A DNA stretch of 40,569 nt from Gammaproteobacteria bacterium RIFCSPHIGHO2_02_FULL_42_43 (GCA_001801425.1 MGXR01000008.1:1-40569), one strand, 5' to 3'. Positions 31,342-39,827 are shown, counted from the first letter of the stretch. The notes: a model not told the origin generated them from the sequence alone. Numbers and translations: made by a program.

Positions 31342-32745
31342 ATGATCAAAAGGGCCGTGTTTGTATTATTGCCGTTCGTCACATTCATCAGCGCTCTTGC
31401 ATCTGAAACGCCAACACCACAATATACTGACGATAATCAAGCGAATGTAGCGTTTGATATCTCCATGCCCATTGATGCAACGGGATATATCCTGCACGGA
31501 AAAAATTTAACAGGCGGCAATACGCAATTCACTGATCAAGGTATTTTTGTTGCGCCATTTCTCGCACATGAAACCGGTGAATTTGAATCACCTGTTTCGA
31601 CTGATTTAAATAACAATCCATTAATCAAAACAACCATACGTTACAACACTATTAAATTAATTACGCCTATCGGCATTAATAATTTTTTTATTAAAATCGG
31701 GGTGGCTGCTCGCACACAAACTATGTCTGGACTTGATCCATTTGTTATTCCAAAAAGTGGAACTTACACATGGGAAGTGCCATTTTTTTCAGTCGGCACT
31801 GAAAGTGATACCGTCGATAATAAAAGTAGTAACCATCAGTTTATAGAAGTAGGCTCAGGCAGTGGTCCTGCCCATCATAATTCCATGTACACGCAACAAT
31901 TTTATTTATATTCGAAGGCCGATGGAAACACGGCTATTACAGGACATCCTGAAAAAACATCAACGGACAATGAAACCTTGGCGAAAACAGTGACTGCAAG
32001 TTTTACCTGCAAAGCTGAAGGTATTTGGGGTGCGGGTGGTTCAGATCCTTACAGAACAATCATCGGCGATTGCCATGGATCAACGATGACATTTCCAGCG
32101 GGACCTAATTTAGATTATGAATACGGCACTTTTAAACTACCAACAATAAAAACACCGTGGGATGCAACACCAAATGATCATTGCCTGATTAACGGTAAAC
32201 CTAAGGCGGGATGCACAACTGCATCAATTGCTTCTAAATTTCATTACATGGCACAAAAAATTCGCGTACCAATTAATAATAATATTACTGTGTATGCGGA
32301 ATTTGGAACTGCTTATCGAAGCATTACACCAGATAATCTTCGATATGAATGCAAGTCCAATGTATATATTAAAAATTTATTGCCACTTTCAGACTGCCAT
32401 AAAAAAAGTTATTTTCCAGGTGGTTCTGATTATCCTTATTTTGCAGTTGGATATGAATTTAAAGACAAAAATGACATTCAATATTCGGCGCGATATATTT
32501 TTATTCCAGAACAAGAAAACGCCAATCGATTAGCGTGGCGTGATGCAGCAAGTACGCGAATTTATGCAATCAGTGTTTCGAATAATAGGAAAACAAAACC
32601 AACAGCGACAGCAATTAAGAAAAATTTTAATGATGCGTTGAATGTTATTGGCAAGATACCCGCTGTTTACGATGTGCTTGGAAAGCATTTTTTCGTTGAT
32701 GTTCTGAAAAAAAATAATCTTTATGAACAACCGAAAAATAAATAA
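31342..32745 (+). CDS. Secreted protein of unknown function
   Basis: A 467-residue protein with a clear Sec signal peptide (MIKRAVFVLLPFVTFISALA, cleavage after A20). The mature part is rich in beta-type sequence and has six cysteines (in TCKAEG, GDCHGS, DHCLI, GCTT, YECKS, SDCHKK), which could form three disulfides. It probably folds in the periplasm or outside the cell. No family is recognised and no catalytic motif is obvious. It lies just outside island 3 and is followed by a long hairpin. It could be a host-interaction protein, but this is only a guess. Confidence 0.8.
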   Translation: MIKRAVFVLLPFVTFISALASETPTPQYTDDNQANVAFDISMPIDATGYILHGKNLTGGNTQFTDQGIFVAPFLAHETGEFESPVSTDLNNNPLIKTTIRYNTIKLITPIGINNFFIKIGVAARTQTMSGLDPFVIPKSGTYTWEVPFFSVGTESDTVDNKSSNHQFIEVGSGSGPAHHNSMYTQQFYLYSKADGNTAITGHPEKTSTDNETLAKTVTASFTCKAEGIWGAGGSDPYRTIIGDCHGSTMTFPAGPNLDYEYGTFKLPTIKTPWDATPNDHCLINGKPKAGCTTASIASKFHYMAQKIRVPINNNITVYAEFGTAYRSITPDNLRYECKSNVYIKNLLPLSDCHKKSYFPGGSDYPYFAVGYEFKDKNDIQYSARYIFIPEQENANRLAWRDAASTRIYAISVSNNRKTKPTATAIKKNFNDALNVIGKIPAVYDVLGKHFFVDVLKKNNLYEQPKNK

Positions 32746-32748
32746 TTT

Positions 32749-32827
32749 GTAAAAGTTCCGACTTGATCTGACAGTAAAGCGCATAGCTGAAAAATGGGTA
32801 ACTGTCAGGTCAAATCGGGGCTTTTAC
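32749..32827. terminator. Long 27-bp imperfect hairpin downstream of the secreted-protein gene
   Basis: Left arm 32749-32775 and right arm 32801-32827 pair over 27 positions. On the plus-strand RNA there are three G-U pairs and one C-A mismatch. It lies 4 bp after the stop and overlaps the 3' end of the convergent SSB-like gene, so it may act as a two-way terminator. Confidence 0.55.
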
Positions 32828-33152
32828 ACATAATCACAGGCATGCACAGCATGCCTGTGCTCCCGAGATTATTCGAACCAATATCCGTCATCCATTTCAC
32901 AGTTTCTGCAACAATCACTAGCGCACCATCCAATAATGCTGGGCGTCCTTCAACCCATAATTGTAAATTCACAAAACCAAAATTTTTTATCAGTAACGCC
33001 GCATCTTCTCGAATTATCACGGAATAATTTTTCTGATCACGTGTCACCACTTCCGCCATCATCACCACACTTCCCGTCCCATCCATTTTTATCTCAGGCA
33101 CCGCCTGCAAAAATCCAACCAATACGGTAAAACAACTCGCGCAACGATCCAT
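32805..33152 (-). CDS. Small SSB-like (OB-fold) protein, copy 2
   Basis: A 115-residue homologue of the protein at 20668-21003, with about ten substitutions in the shared part and a different tail (CKSPDLT) because the C-terminal codons run into the long hairpin. Same tentative SSB-like strand order (VGFLQAVPEI, LWVEGRP, IVAETVKWM). AAGGAAA precedes the ATG. It is divergent from the XRE repressor gene across a region with TTTACTTT boxes, an arrangement like a phage or integrative-element switch. Confidence 0.6.
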   Translation of the reverse strand: MDRCASCFTVLVGFLQAVPEIKMDGTGSVVMMAEVVTRDQKNYSVIIREDAALLIKNFGFVNLQLWVEGRPALLDGALVIVAETVKWMTDIGSNNLGSTGMLCMPVIMCKSPDLT

Positions 33153-33292
33153 AAAAAATTTCCTTATAATTTCTAACGGCGAGAGTATAGAAGTGAAAGT
33201 AAAGCAAAGTAAACCCGTGTCATTACATTTTTACTTTACATTGAGAGTAAAGTATTGTTTACTGCCTGCGTAATCTCGCAGAAGCACGCGCG
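32829..33292. repeat. 464-bp dispersed duplication, copy 2
   Basis: Counterpart of 20680-21143 at a constant offset of 12149 bp. Here the similarity continues functionally into a full REP-like element and the repressor gene, so this is probably the more complete copy. Confidence 0.9.
33184..33254. promoter_or_regulatory. Divergent control region between SSB-like gene and XRE repressor
   Basis: Minus-strand -10 TATACT (plus 33184-33189), tandem AGTAAAG/AAAGTAAA boxes, and the perfect inverted repeat TACTTTAC-(7)-GTAAAGTA (33232-33254). These are likely operators for the XRE protein encoded at 33344. Confidence 0.65.
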
Positions 33293-33322
33293 CAATGTTG
33301 CGAAGCAACATGGAGCAAGTGC
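33284..33322. repeat. REP-like palindromic element, copy 2, in the repressor leader
   Basis: GCAC...ATGTTGC-GAA-GCAACAT...GTGC with symmetric 7-base spacers, nearly identical to 13732-13770. It ends 21 bp before the repressor ATG, so it would be part of its leader RNA. Confidence 0.65.
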
Positions 33323-33343
33323 GCAAACTATCACGGGAACATC

Positions 33344-34015
33344 ATGAAAACCATCGGGGAACGCCTCACACATCTTTTGCAACATCATCACATGACGCAA
33401 CAAATGCTAGCTGATAAGATTAAAGTGACAAAACAAACCGTGAGCCAACTGTGCGCCAACAAAATTTATCATTCCAAAACAGTTTATCCGATTGCCAAAT
33501 TTTTTGGTGTTGATTTGGATTGGTTGGTCTCTGGAAAATCAACCACGGAAATTACTGAGCATAACAACTCGACACTTGTGCTCAACAAATTTCATAAAAT
33601 TCCCGTTTTTACAACGCGCATGTTGGAAAAAAGTCTGCTGAAAGAAAATCAACTCACACTCACGGCGACAACACCGGAATACGAATTAACCGACGATCCC
33701 GATCACGCGCATTTGTTCGCGATGACTTCCACCAACAACGCCATGAAAATTCGATTTGGCACAACGTCTACATTAATTTTTCACACACGCCTGCAAGCGC
33801 ACGACGGCGATTTTGTGATTGTTTATTTACCCGACAAAGATTTATTTATTTATCGCGACTTAACCATCGAAAAAAATAAAAAACTATTAATCCCGCTCGA
33901 CGATGATTTATATAAACCATTAGCCGTTCAGCCCAACGATCTCATCGTCGCCGTGCTTTATGAGAAGCGCATCAAACGCGAGATTAATACGCTGTCAAAA
34001 AGACGTGATTATTGA
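33344..34015 (+). CDS. XRE-family repressor with S24-like C-terminal domain
   Basis: A 223-residue phage-type repressor. Residues about 5-62 are an XRE helix-turn-helix (QQMLADKIKVTKQTVSQLCA...FFGVDLDWLVSG). The C-terminal half resembles the S24/LexA-fold dimerisation domain (DGDFVIVYLPDKDLFIYRDL), but the S-M of the cleavage site reads N-A-M and the catalytic lysine position appears to be arginine, so self-cleavage is unlikely. It is divergent from the SSB-like gene across operator-like repeats and colinear with the small ORF, transporter and AMMECR1-type genes downstream, which it might regulate. Confidence 0.85.
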   Translation: MKTIGERLTHLLQHHHMTQQMLADKIKVTKQTVSQLCANKIYHSKTVYPIAKFFGVDLDWLVSGKSTTEITEHNNSTLVLNKFHKIPVFTTRMLEKSLLKENQLTLTATTPEYELTDDPDHAHLFAMTSTNNAMKIRFGTTSTLIFHTRLQAHDGDFVIVYLPDKDLFIYRDLTIEKNKKLLIPLDDDLYKPLAVQPNDLIVAVLYEKRIKREINTLSKRRDY

Positions 34016-34063
34016 CATCTCAAATCCCGCGTCACATAATGTGCCGCCCAATAGGAGCTCGCC

Positions 34064-34201
34064 ATGGCAAAACAACTCAATTACCCGATCACAACCGAAA
34101 TGCCCGTAATTATCCCCATTGCATTTACCCCGCTACCACTCGATCAAACAAAGTTAACCGACGACTGCATAGATGACAGCGATGAACAGCGATTCTCGTA
34201 A
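34064..34201 (+). CDS. Small ORF of 45 codons with strong ribosome site
   Basis: Starts at ATG 34064, 8 bp after a strong AGGAG (34051-34055), and reads MAKQLNYPITTEMPVIIPIA then FTPLPLDQTKLTDDCIDDSD, ending at TAA 34201. It overlaps the start of the transporter gene by 29 bp, so it could couple translation. It is proline-rich in the middle, acidic at the end and has a single cysteine. No family is recognised. It could be a leader peptide or a precursor peptide for the enzyme and transporter encoded next; only the ribosome site and position support it. Confidence 0.5.
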   Translation: MAKQLNYPITTEMPVIIPIAFTPLPLDQTKLTDDCIDDSDEQRFS

Positions 34202-35519
34202 TTTCTGGATCATCAACACACTGAATACGCTATTTTTCTCGGGTTATTTGATCTTAAAATTTCCGCTCGCGTATATTTTAGAAAAGCACGGTGTTCCACT
34301 GCAAAAAGCATACGCACTAACCACTGCGAGCACGACAGCGGTAGCACTCTGTTCACTCGCACTCATTCTCATCCTAAAAAAATATCATCATCAAAAACAA
34401 ATTTTTGTGCTGGGCATTGCGCTGATTTGTATCGCAACATTATTATTAGAATCACAAAAAATGCATTGCATACTCGCGGGATTAAGCGCTTACGTGTTGG
34501 GCAGCAGCCTCTATTTTTTTAATTTCACACTCATGCTCAACAAACAATTCTCAACACAAAAAGATCGGCTGCGCGGCAATTACATTGCGCAAATTTGTTT
34601 GAATGTCGGCGCATTTTTTGGCTGCATTGTTATCTTGTTGTCGATTGGCACAGCAAATCATTACTTCACCATGAGCTTCTGCATTACTCTCGCCACTCTA
34701 TTATTATCACTGATTGGGTATCAATTTTTGCGTCAAGATGCCGTGACCCTAAGGCAACAAAGTTATTTTTTTATTCAACTTATTTTTTTATTCGCAATAA
34801 TTTTCATGTGTTTGCAATTAAATGAAATCACGCGATGGGTGGTATTGATCGCTTTTTCAGTAGCGACCTTGCTCGCTTTAATTCAAGCAAAAAAACATCA
34901 AGAAAAATCATATTTTGTTTTTATTATTTTAATTTTATTGTTTAGTTTGCCGCTCTGGATTGGTAACACCGTTATTTATAATCAATTTTTTATATTTTTA
35001 CATCGCCACGTCAGCACGTGGTTCGGCATTCCCGCCATTGCAATTATTATGCTGGATCCGGCAACGAATATTATTTTCGGACTTTTCTGGGAAAAAATAA
35101 CGCGGCATCATCTCGCGCAAGCGCGCATCAGCCTCACTCTTGGTATGTATTTATTTGTGATTGCATTTGGTGTGTTGGCGTTTGCATTATGGATAAATCA
35201 CGCGACATCAATTGCCATTATTTATCCCGTCATCACTCTTGTTTTGTTTTCTTGCGCGCAATTTTTAATACAACCCACCATGCATGCGTATATTAATCAT
35301 CTGAGTGATCACCACCATCATCGCGTGTTCGCACTCGGGATTTTGCGCGCCATTCGCGCGGTTGCGGCTTCCATTGCATTTTATTTAATTAACACCACCA
35401 TCAGTACCACAACAGCACCATCCTGGAATCAAAACATCACGCTTTATACAAGCATGACTGCCATCGGTTGCGTTGCACTCGCGCTATTTTATGGCTTGCG
35501 AAAAACTCATGACATCTAA
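34173..35519 (+). CDS. Multi-pass membrane transporter, MFS/POT-like
   Basis: A 448-residue protein with about 12 hydrophobic segments and short loops. The opening FWIINTLNTLFFSGYLILKF and the loop between segments 4 and 5 (RLRGNYIAQICLNVGAFFG) resemble proton-dependent oligopeptide (POT) carriers of the major facilitator superfamily, but the classical POT signatures are not clear. It overlaps the small ORF upstream and the AMMECR1-type gene downstream, so the three are likely one operon. The substrate is unknown; peptide-like molecules are plausible. Confidence 0.7.
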   Translation: MTAMNSDSRNFWIINTLNTLFFSGYLILKFPLAYILEKHGVPLQKAYALTTASTTAVALCSLALILILKKYHHQKQIFVLGIALICIATLLLESQKMHCILAGLSAYVLGSSLYFFNFTLMLNKQFSTQKDRLRGNYIAQICLNVGAFFGCIVILLSIGTANHYFTMSFCITLATLLLSLIGYQFLRQDAVTLRQQSYFFIQLIFLFAIIFMCLQLNEITRWVVLIAFSVATLLALIQAKKHQEKSYFVFIILILLFSLPLWIGNTVIYNQFFIFLHRHVSTWFGIPAIAIIMLDPATNIIFGLFWEKITRHHLAQARISLTLGMYLFVIAFGVLAFALWINHATSIAIIYPVITLVLFSCAQFLIQPTMHAYINHLSDHHHHRVFALGILRAIRAVAASIAFYLINTTISTTTAPSWNQNITLYTSMTAIGCVALALFYGLRKTHDI

Positions 35520-37113
35520 CTTGAGCGCTGTTGATAAAAGTGTGTTGTCGGCATTATCACACTATTATTGGGATTTTCCGCTGGATGTGACTGCGCGTCA
35601 ATTTTGTTTGACCTATTGCCGACATCGCTTACTGAACAAGGGTGAAATATCAGCGACAATTCCCGCTGTTTTAAAAAATACACAATCTTTATGCTTTTTA
35701 TCCTTGTATCGTCAATCTCGTTTGCTCAGTTGTCAATTAGGTCACGGTGCAAACACACTGGATGCACTCACTCAAGCAATACAAGAAACACCCACCCCCA
35801 ATCAACCTGTGACGATTGCTTTATGTTTCCTGTTTCATGAAAAAAAGTTAACGAAAGTGAATGAATGTCGACTTGGAATTCAAGCACTACGAATTAAAAA
35901 AAATAATCATGATGCACTTTTTAAAAATTCAGTGCCGATTCATTTCGGCTGGGATCTCAACACAACGCTTGAAAAATTATGCGTCAAAGCGGGATTACCC
36001 AAACAAGCATACCAAGATACTACAACAGATATTTTTACTTATGACACTCTGGAATTTTCAGAAGATGTAGACAATAAATTATGTGATTTTTATCGGGGAA
36101 ATGCGCTCATTTTGCCGTCGGATGTCAATGCATCTCGCTTGAATCACGCAATTAAAATTGCATGCCGTTTTCTTTCGAATGCGATCTTGCCGTCAGGTGA
36201 GGTGCATTATTGGTTTTTACCACACACGCATGAAGGAAAAACAGAAAATTCTTTGGCTTCAATCACGCGTATTATCGCAAGCCTTTGGCAACTTGCGCTC
36301 ACTTCCACGAATAAAGATGACATTAACAGAGCAAAAAAAGCAGTGCAGCTTATTGTTGATCGTTATTTTGCATACGAGAAATCTCTCGGTTTTTTACGCA
36401 TAGATTACCAAACGCATTTAGGTCTCAATAGTTTTTTATTATTATTCATTTTGACTATCCATGACGAAGAATTTTTAAGTAAGGAAAAAAATTTATTAAT
36501 TTTTTGGATGCAATCTCAATTAAATGACAAGAAAACGGCTTTTTTAGTAAGTGGCGATGCTGAGTTTTTATATCCAGCGCAAGCGCTGTTGGCTTTTATT
36601 GCATTATTCAAGCATACGAACGATCAACAGTATCTCAACATCGTCGAATCTGTCTTTCCATATTATGAAAAAATATATCGCAACGATACGCGCGCGCTAT
36701 TAAATTGCTGGTTTTCTAAGGTATGTTTCGAGCTATTTCTGATCACGAAAAATAAACGCTACGCAAATTATATTCTAAATAGCTGTGATCAACTGCTGAT
36801 GTATCAAATTCCTGAGGGATATGCTGATTTAGATATGATCGGCGTATTTTCACAGGAAGGCTTAAGTATACCAACAGCCTCATGCGCTGAAAATTTAATT
36901 CATGGATATCAGATTGCTAAAACACAGGCGGAATCACATCGTGTTGAGAAATACAATTCATCAATCCAGAAAGCACTTCGTGCAATTTTACAGTGCCAAC
37001 TTCCATCGGGTGGATTTAAAGCTTCAATATTCAATCCCGCATCACGTATCGATCATACGCAACATGCATTGAGCGCGATTTATTCTTTTATGAAGATTAT
37101 CGCCAAACATTAA
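35509..37113 (+). CDS. AMMECR1-like domain fused to an alpha-alpha toroid domain
   Basis: A 534-residue protein. Residues about 40-195 match the AMMECR1 layout: a GEISATI start and the conserved stretch GIQALRI (123-129) ... SVPIHFGWDLNTTLEKLCVK then AGLPKQAY. Residues about 215-534 are repeated helical hairpins ending in QLPSGGF...DHTQHALSAIYS, as in alpha-alpha toroid enzymes (cyclases, glycosidases, epimerases). AMMECR1 is known from the Memo/radical SAM context, but its biochemistry is unclear. The start at ATG 35509 overlaps the transporter end by 11 bp; ATGs at 35473 and 35491 are alternatives. The reaction is unknown. Confidence 0.7.
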   Translation: MTSNLSAVDKSVLSALSHYYWDFPLDVTARQFCLTYCRHRLLNKGEISATIPAVLKNTQSLCFLSLYRQSRLLSCQLGHGANTLDALTQAIQETPTPNQPVTIALCFLFHEKKLTKVNECRLGIQALRIKKNNHDALFKNSVPIHFGWDLNTTLEKLCVKAGLPKQAYQDTTTDIFTYDTLEFSEDVDNKLCDFYRGNALILPSDVNASRLNHAIKIACRFLSNAILPSGEVHYWFLPHTHEGKTENSLASITRIIASLWQLALTSTNKDDINRAKKAVQLIVDRYFAYEKSLGFLRIDYQTHLGLNSFLLLFILTIHDEEFLSKEKNLLIFWMQSQLNDKKTAFLVSGDAEFLYPAQALLAFIALFKHTNDQQYLNIVESVFPYYEKIYRNDTRALLNCWFSKVCFELFLITKNKRYANYILNSCDQLLMYQIPEGYADLDMIGVFSQEGLSIPTASCAENLIHGYQIAKTQAESHRVEKYNSSIQKALRAILQCQLPSGGFKASIFNPASRIDHTQHALSAIYSFMKIIAKH

Positions 37114-37333
37114 TTTGCTTGATACTCTAATTTCAATACATCTAAAATAGGTAATAGATCACCCCATACTTGAATCTTGGAATTCGAAGAGATTTTTCGT
37201 GAAAAAGCGCCAAAAATCGAGCGTTTCTCTCTACAGGGTGACCTGTTACTAAAATAGATTTAACTACTTTTACTTGTCTATTCTCGTGGCGATAAACAAC
37301 GCAAATTTCATCGTAAAATATCTGTTGTGATCA
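37110..37333 (-). pseudogene. Decayed reading frame, unrecognised
   Basis: Minus-strand sequence that reads as protein in two frames: DEICVVYRHENRQVKVVKSI and LVTGHP in one, then IFGAFSRKISSNSKIQVWGD and LLPILDVLKLEYQAN to the TAA at 37110 in another. A frameshift near 37220 would join them. No start codon with a ribosome site. I do not recognise the family. Confidence 0.45.
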
Positions 37334-38857
37334 TCACTGAAGTACGCATAGTCCACTGGACTGCGTTGCATCACAATGCTCCCGCAACCCCATCAATGGC
37401 AGAGGATAATGCGCATGCAAGATCTGAATAACCGAGGGATGGAAGTTCAGTTCATGAGACATATATCGATGAAAATCACTGGAACGAAATATGACCGCCA
37501 ACCGATCACCCCAATCCCATTGTTTCTGAAATGCTAAGCTTCTAACCAGCTGGTTGAATGGCAAACACATAGAAAAAAAAGAACCTGTTAGACGTTGTCT
37601 CGCTGAGCTGCAATATTTGAATGGTGGATTTTCATTAAAAATGTCCTGCAGTGATCGATACAATTGCTCAGGCAATATAGCATCCAACATCACATTGACC
37701 GATTCTAATAAATAAATATTGTTACTAATATCAAACGTTGAAATTTTGTAAAATAATGTAATCATATCAACATCAAGCAATCCGCACTTTTGTAATGCGA
37801 CTGCAACGTAAGTTTCCATGTGCTGCATCGCACTTAGATTTAATCGATATCGCGTTGGATTAATCTCATTGGTGGTTATTAAAAATAAATAGGCGGGTAA
37901 TTGAAATGAATCCAGGACAGGAATAATCGCTTTAAAAAACTGCTGAAATGAGTCGTTACGGCTAGAAGAAATTACGTTGCGCACTGCGCATCGCCTAAAT
38001 TGCTCACGCAAAAATGCAGATAAACATTCACTTAAATATGAAATGGCTTCACTGCGATAGCGATGAAAAAAATCTTCCCGAAGCTTTGAAAATACAACTT
38101 CTCTTCTTCCCTCTACCACTGCAAGACCCGCGTAACCATCGCGAAATTCAACTTGATGTTCTCGCAAGAGATGCCAGCCAGATTCTTTTGCAAACTGAGC
38201 AAATGCAGAATAGGCATGCATTTGCATGTGCTCACGAAGTGCTTCGTCTCTGCTAAATTGCGATGCCAATTGTGCGACAATCAATTCGCGCGATTCAGCA
38301 AGCCAAGAAAATAAACCAGGTGGCGGGGAATACAAATCAAAATAGGCCTGCTGAAAATAGGTAAATAAACCAGGGCCACACCAAGTGAGTTGCCCGTACA
38401 GTCTTTTTAATATATTTTTTTCTGTTGTGTTATCTTCTGTTGCGCAATCGGCCGCGCGAGACAAATAAAAATAACAGATACATTCAATATATTTTTTTAA
38501 TTCAACAAATGTAGTCGATTTCTGAAAGGGAAGCAAGCCGTCACCTGGGTTAGTGATGCTGTCGGTGATTCCGCACTTCAAACGATTAATGAGGCTGTTG
38601 TACTCCTCAACCTCGCCATCTCTGTCGTAAATAACCAGATATAAATTTTTTCCAATTTCACGCTGAAAAATACCTGCTAACACATCTATCAAGCAAAACC
38701 ATTGGCGAATAAACGCAGATTTTTGCCGCTCAGTAACACATGCGTTAATATATTTTTTTTTGTGATAAATTACGTTGATGATTTTCTGTTTGGAAGGGAT
38801 GGGAATAGAAGCGGGTGTAAATACTGTTGAATTATGTAGCGCTATTTCAAATGACAT
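37334..38857 (-). CDS. Large cytoplasmic-type protein of unknown function
   Basis: A 507-residue protein with no signal peptide and no membrane segment. It looks largely alpha-helical and contains many aromatic and cysteine residues. No motif is recognised. The ATG at 38857 is chosen because GGAGG lies exactly 5 bp before it; an ATG 12 bp upstream is unlikely. It is divergent from the msrBA gene. An orphan soluble protein of this kind in an AT-rich accessory region could be an effector or a toxin, but nothing in the sequence proves this. Confidence 0.8.
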   Translation of the reverse strand: MSFEIALHNSTVFTPASIPIPSKQKIINVIYHKKKYINACVTERQKSAFIRQWFCLIDVLAGIFQREIGKNLYLVIYDRDGEVEEYNSLINRLKCGITDSITNPGDGLLPFQKSTTFVELKKYIECICYFYLSRAADCATEDNTTEKNILKRLYGQLTWCGPGLFTYFQQAYFDLYSPPPGLFSWLAESRELIVAQLASQFSRDEALREHMQMHAYSAFAQFAKESGWHLLREHQVEFRDGYAGLAVVEGRREVVFSKLREDFFHRYRSEAISYLSECLSAFLREQFRRCAVRNVISSSRNDSFQQFFKAIIPVLDSFQLPAYLFLITTNEINPTRYRLNLSAMQHMETYVAVALQKCGLLDVDMITLFYKISTFDISNNIYLLESVNVMLDAILPEQLYRSLQDIFNENPPFKYCSSARQRLTGSFFSMCLPFNQLVRSLAFQKQWDWGDRLAVIFRSSDFHRYMSHELNFHPSVIQILHAHYPLPLMGLREHCDATQSSGLCVLQ

Positions 38858-38910
38858 GCTTTCCTCCAAAAAATATTGCCTTGTTGCCTTGTTTGAGGCA
38901 AGTTAGCATT

Positions 38911-39768
38911 ATGAATAAATACGCCGCCCTCGCGCCCAGTATATTGGACATCATCAAAAATAAATATACCGAAAAACCGTTTTCAGGAAAATATTGCGAA
39001 AAAAAATATGACGGCAGTTATTTGTGCCGGGGGTGTGGCGTTGTTTTATTTCGCGCGGATAATCAATTTCATTCAAGCTGTGGCTGGCCAAGTTTTGATG
39101 ATGAGATTTCTGATAGTATCAAAAAAATTCCGGATAGTGATGGCCGTCGCACTGAAATTATTTGCGCAGAATGCAATGCACATTTAGGTCACATTTTTGT
39201 TGGGGAAAAATTTACAGCGAAAAATAGGCGCTATTGCGTCAATTCACTGGCAATTGAATTTATCACAGATCCTGCGATTTTAAAAACAGAAGAAGCTATT
39301 GTCGCTGGCGGCTGTTTTTGGGGCGTACAATATTTATTTCAGCAACTGCCTGGTGTGTTATTAACAGAAGTCGGTTACACCGATGGCATTACACAAAATC
39401 CAACTTACCAGCAAGTCTGCTCGCATAAAACCAATCACGTTGAAGCCATGCGTGTCATTTTTGATACCGAAAAAATTTCATATGAAAATATTATAAAATA
39501 TTTTTTTGAAATTCACGATCCCACGCAAAACGATGGACAAGGTCCTGATCGTGGCTCGCAATATCTATCCCGCATTTTTTATTTTAACGATACACAAAAA
39601 CGCATCGCTGAAAAATTAAAAAAAGAATTGGTGTCTCATGGATTTTCGGTTACCACCGCAATAAAACCCGTCGTCACATTTTGGCCTGCAGAAGAAGATC
39701 ATCAAAACTATTATCGTAAAACGCAGCGCGAACCGTATTGTCACCGTCGCATTAAAAGATTCAATTGA
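38911..39768 (+). CDS. msrBA: Peptide methionine sulfoxide reductase MsrB-MsrA fusion
   Basis: A 285-residue bifunctional repair enzyme that reduces methionine R- and S-sulfoxides in proteins. The N-terminal MsrB part (about 1-125) has the zinc cysteines CRGC and CAEC, HSSCGWPSF, HLGHIF and the catalytic Cys in RRYCVNSLA. The C-terminal MsrA part (about 130-285) has the catalytic GGCFWG, VGYTDG and the downstream DPTQNDGQGPDRGSQYLS. There is no signal peptide, so it acts in the cytoplasm. The order B then A is the reverse of the Neisseria-type PilB (MsrA-MsrB). The start at ATG 38911 is set by the MsrB N-terminus; GAGGC lies 11 bp upstream. Confidence 0.95.
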   Translation: MNKYAALAPSILDIIKNKYTEKPFSGKYCEKKYDGSYLCRGCGVVLFRADNQFHSSCGWPSFDDEISDSIKKIPDSDGRRTEIICAECNAHLGHIFVGEKFTAKNRRYCVNSLAIEFITDPAILKTEEAIVAGGCFWGVQYLFQQLPGVLLTEVGYTDGITQNPTYQQVCSHKTNHVEAMRVIFDTEKISYENIIKYFFEIHDPTQNDGQGPDRGSQYLSRIFYFNDTQKRIAEKLKKELVSHGFSVTTAIKPVVTFWPAEEDHQNYYRKTQREPYCHRRIKRFN

Positions 39769-39780
39769 TTTATGATGAAA

Positions 39781-39816
39781 AAAACCCGCGATATTTTTTT
39801 TAACATCGCGGGTTTT
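39781..39816. terminator. Bidirectional terminator between msrBA and the rRNA operon
   Basis: A perfect 12-bp stem AAAACCCGCGAT / ATCGCGGGTTTT with a 12-base loop. Flanking A and T runs make it work for the plus-strand msr gene and for the minus-strand 5S end. Confidence 0.85.
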
Positions 39817-39827
39817 CTGAATTAAAA

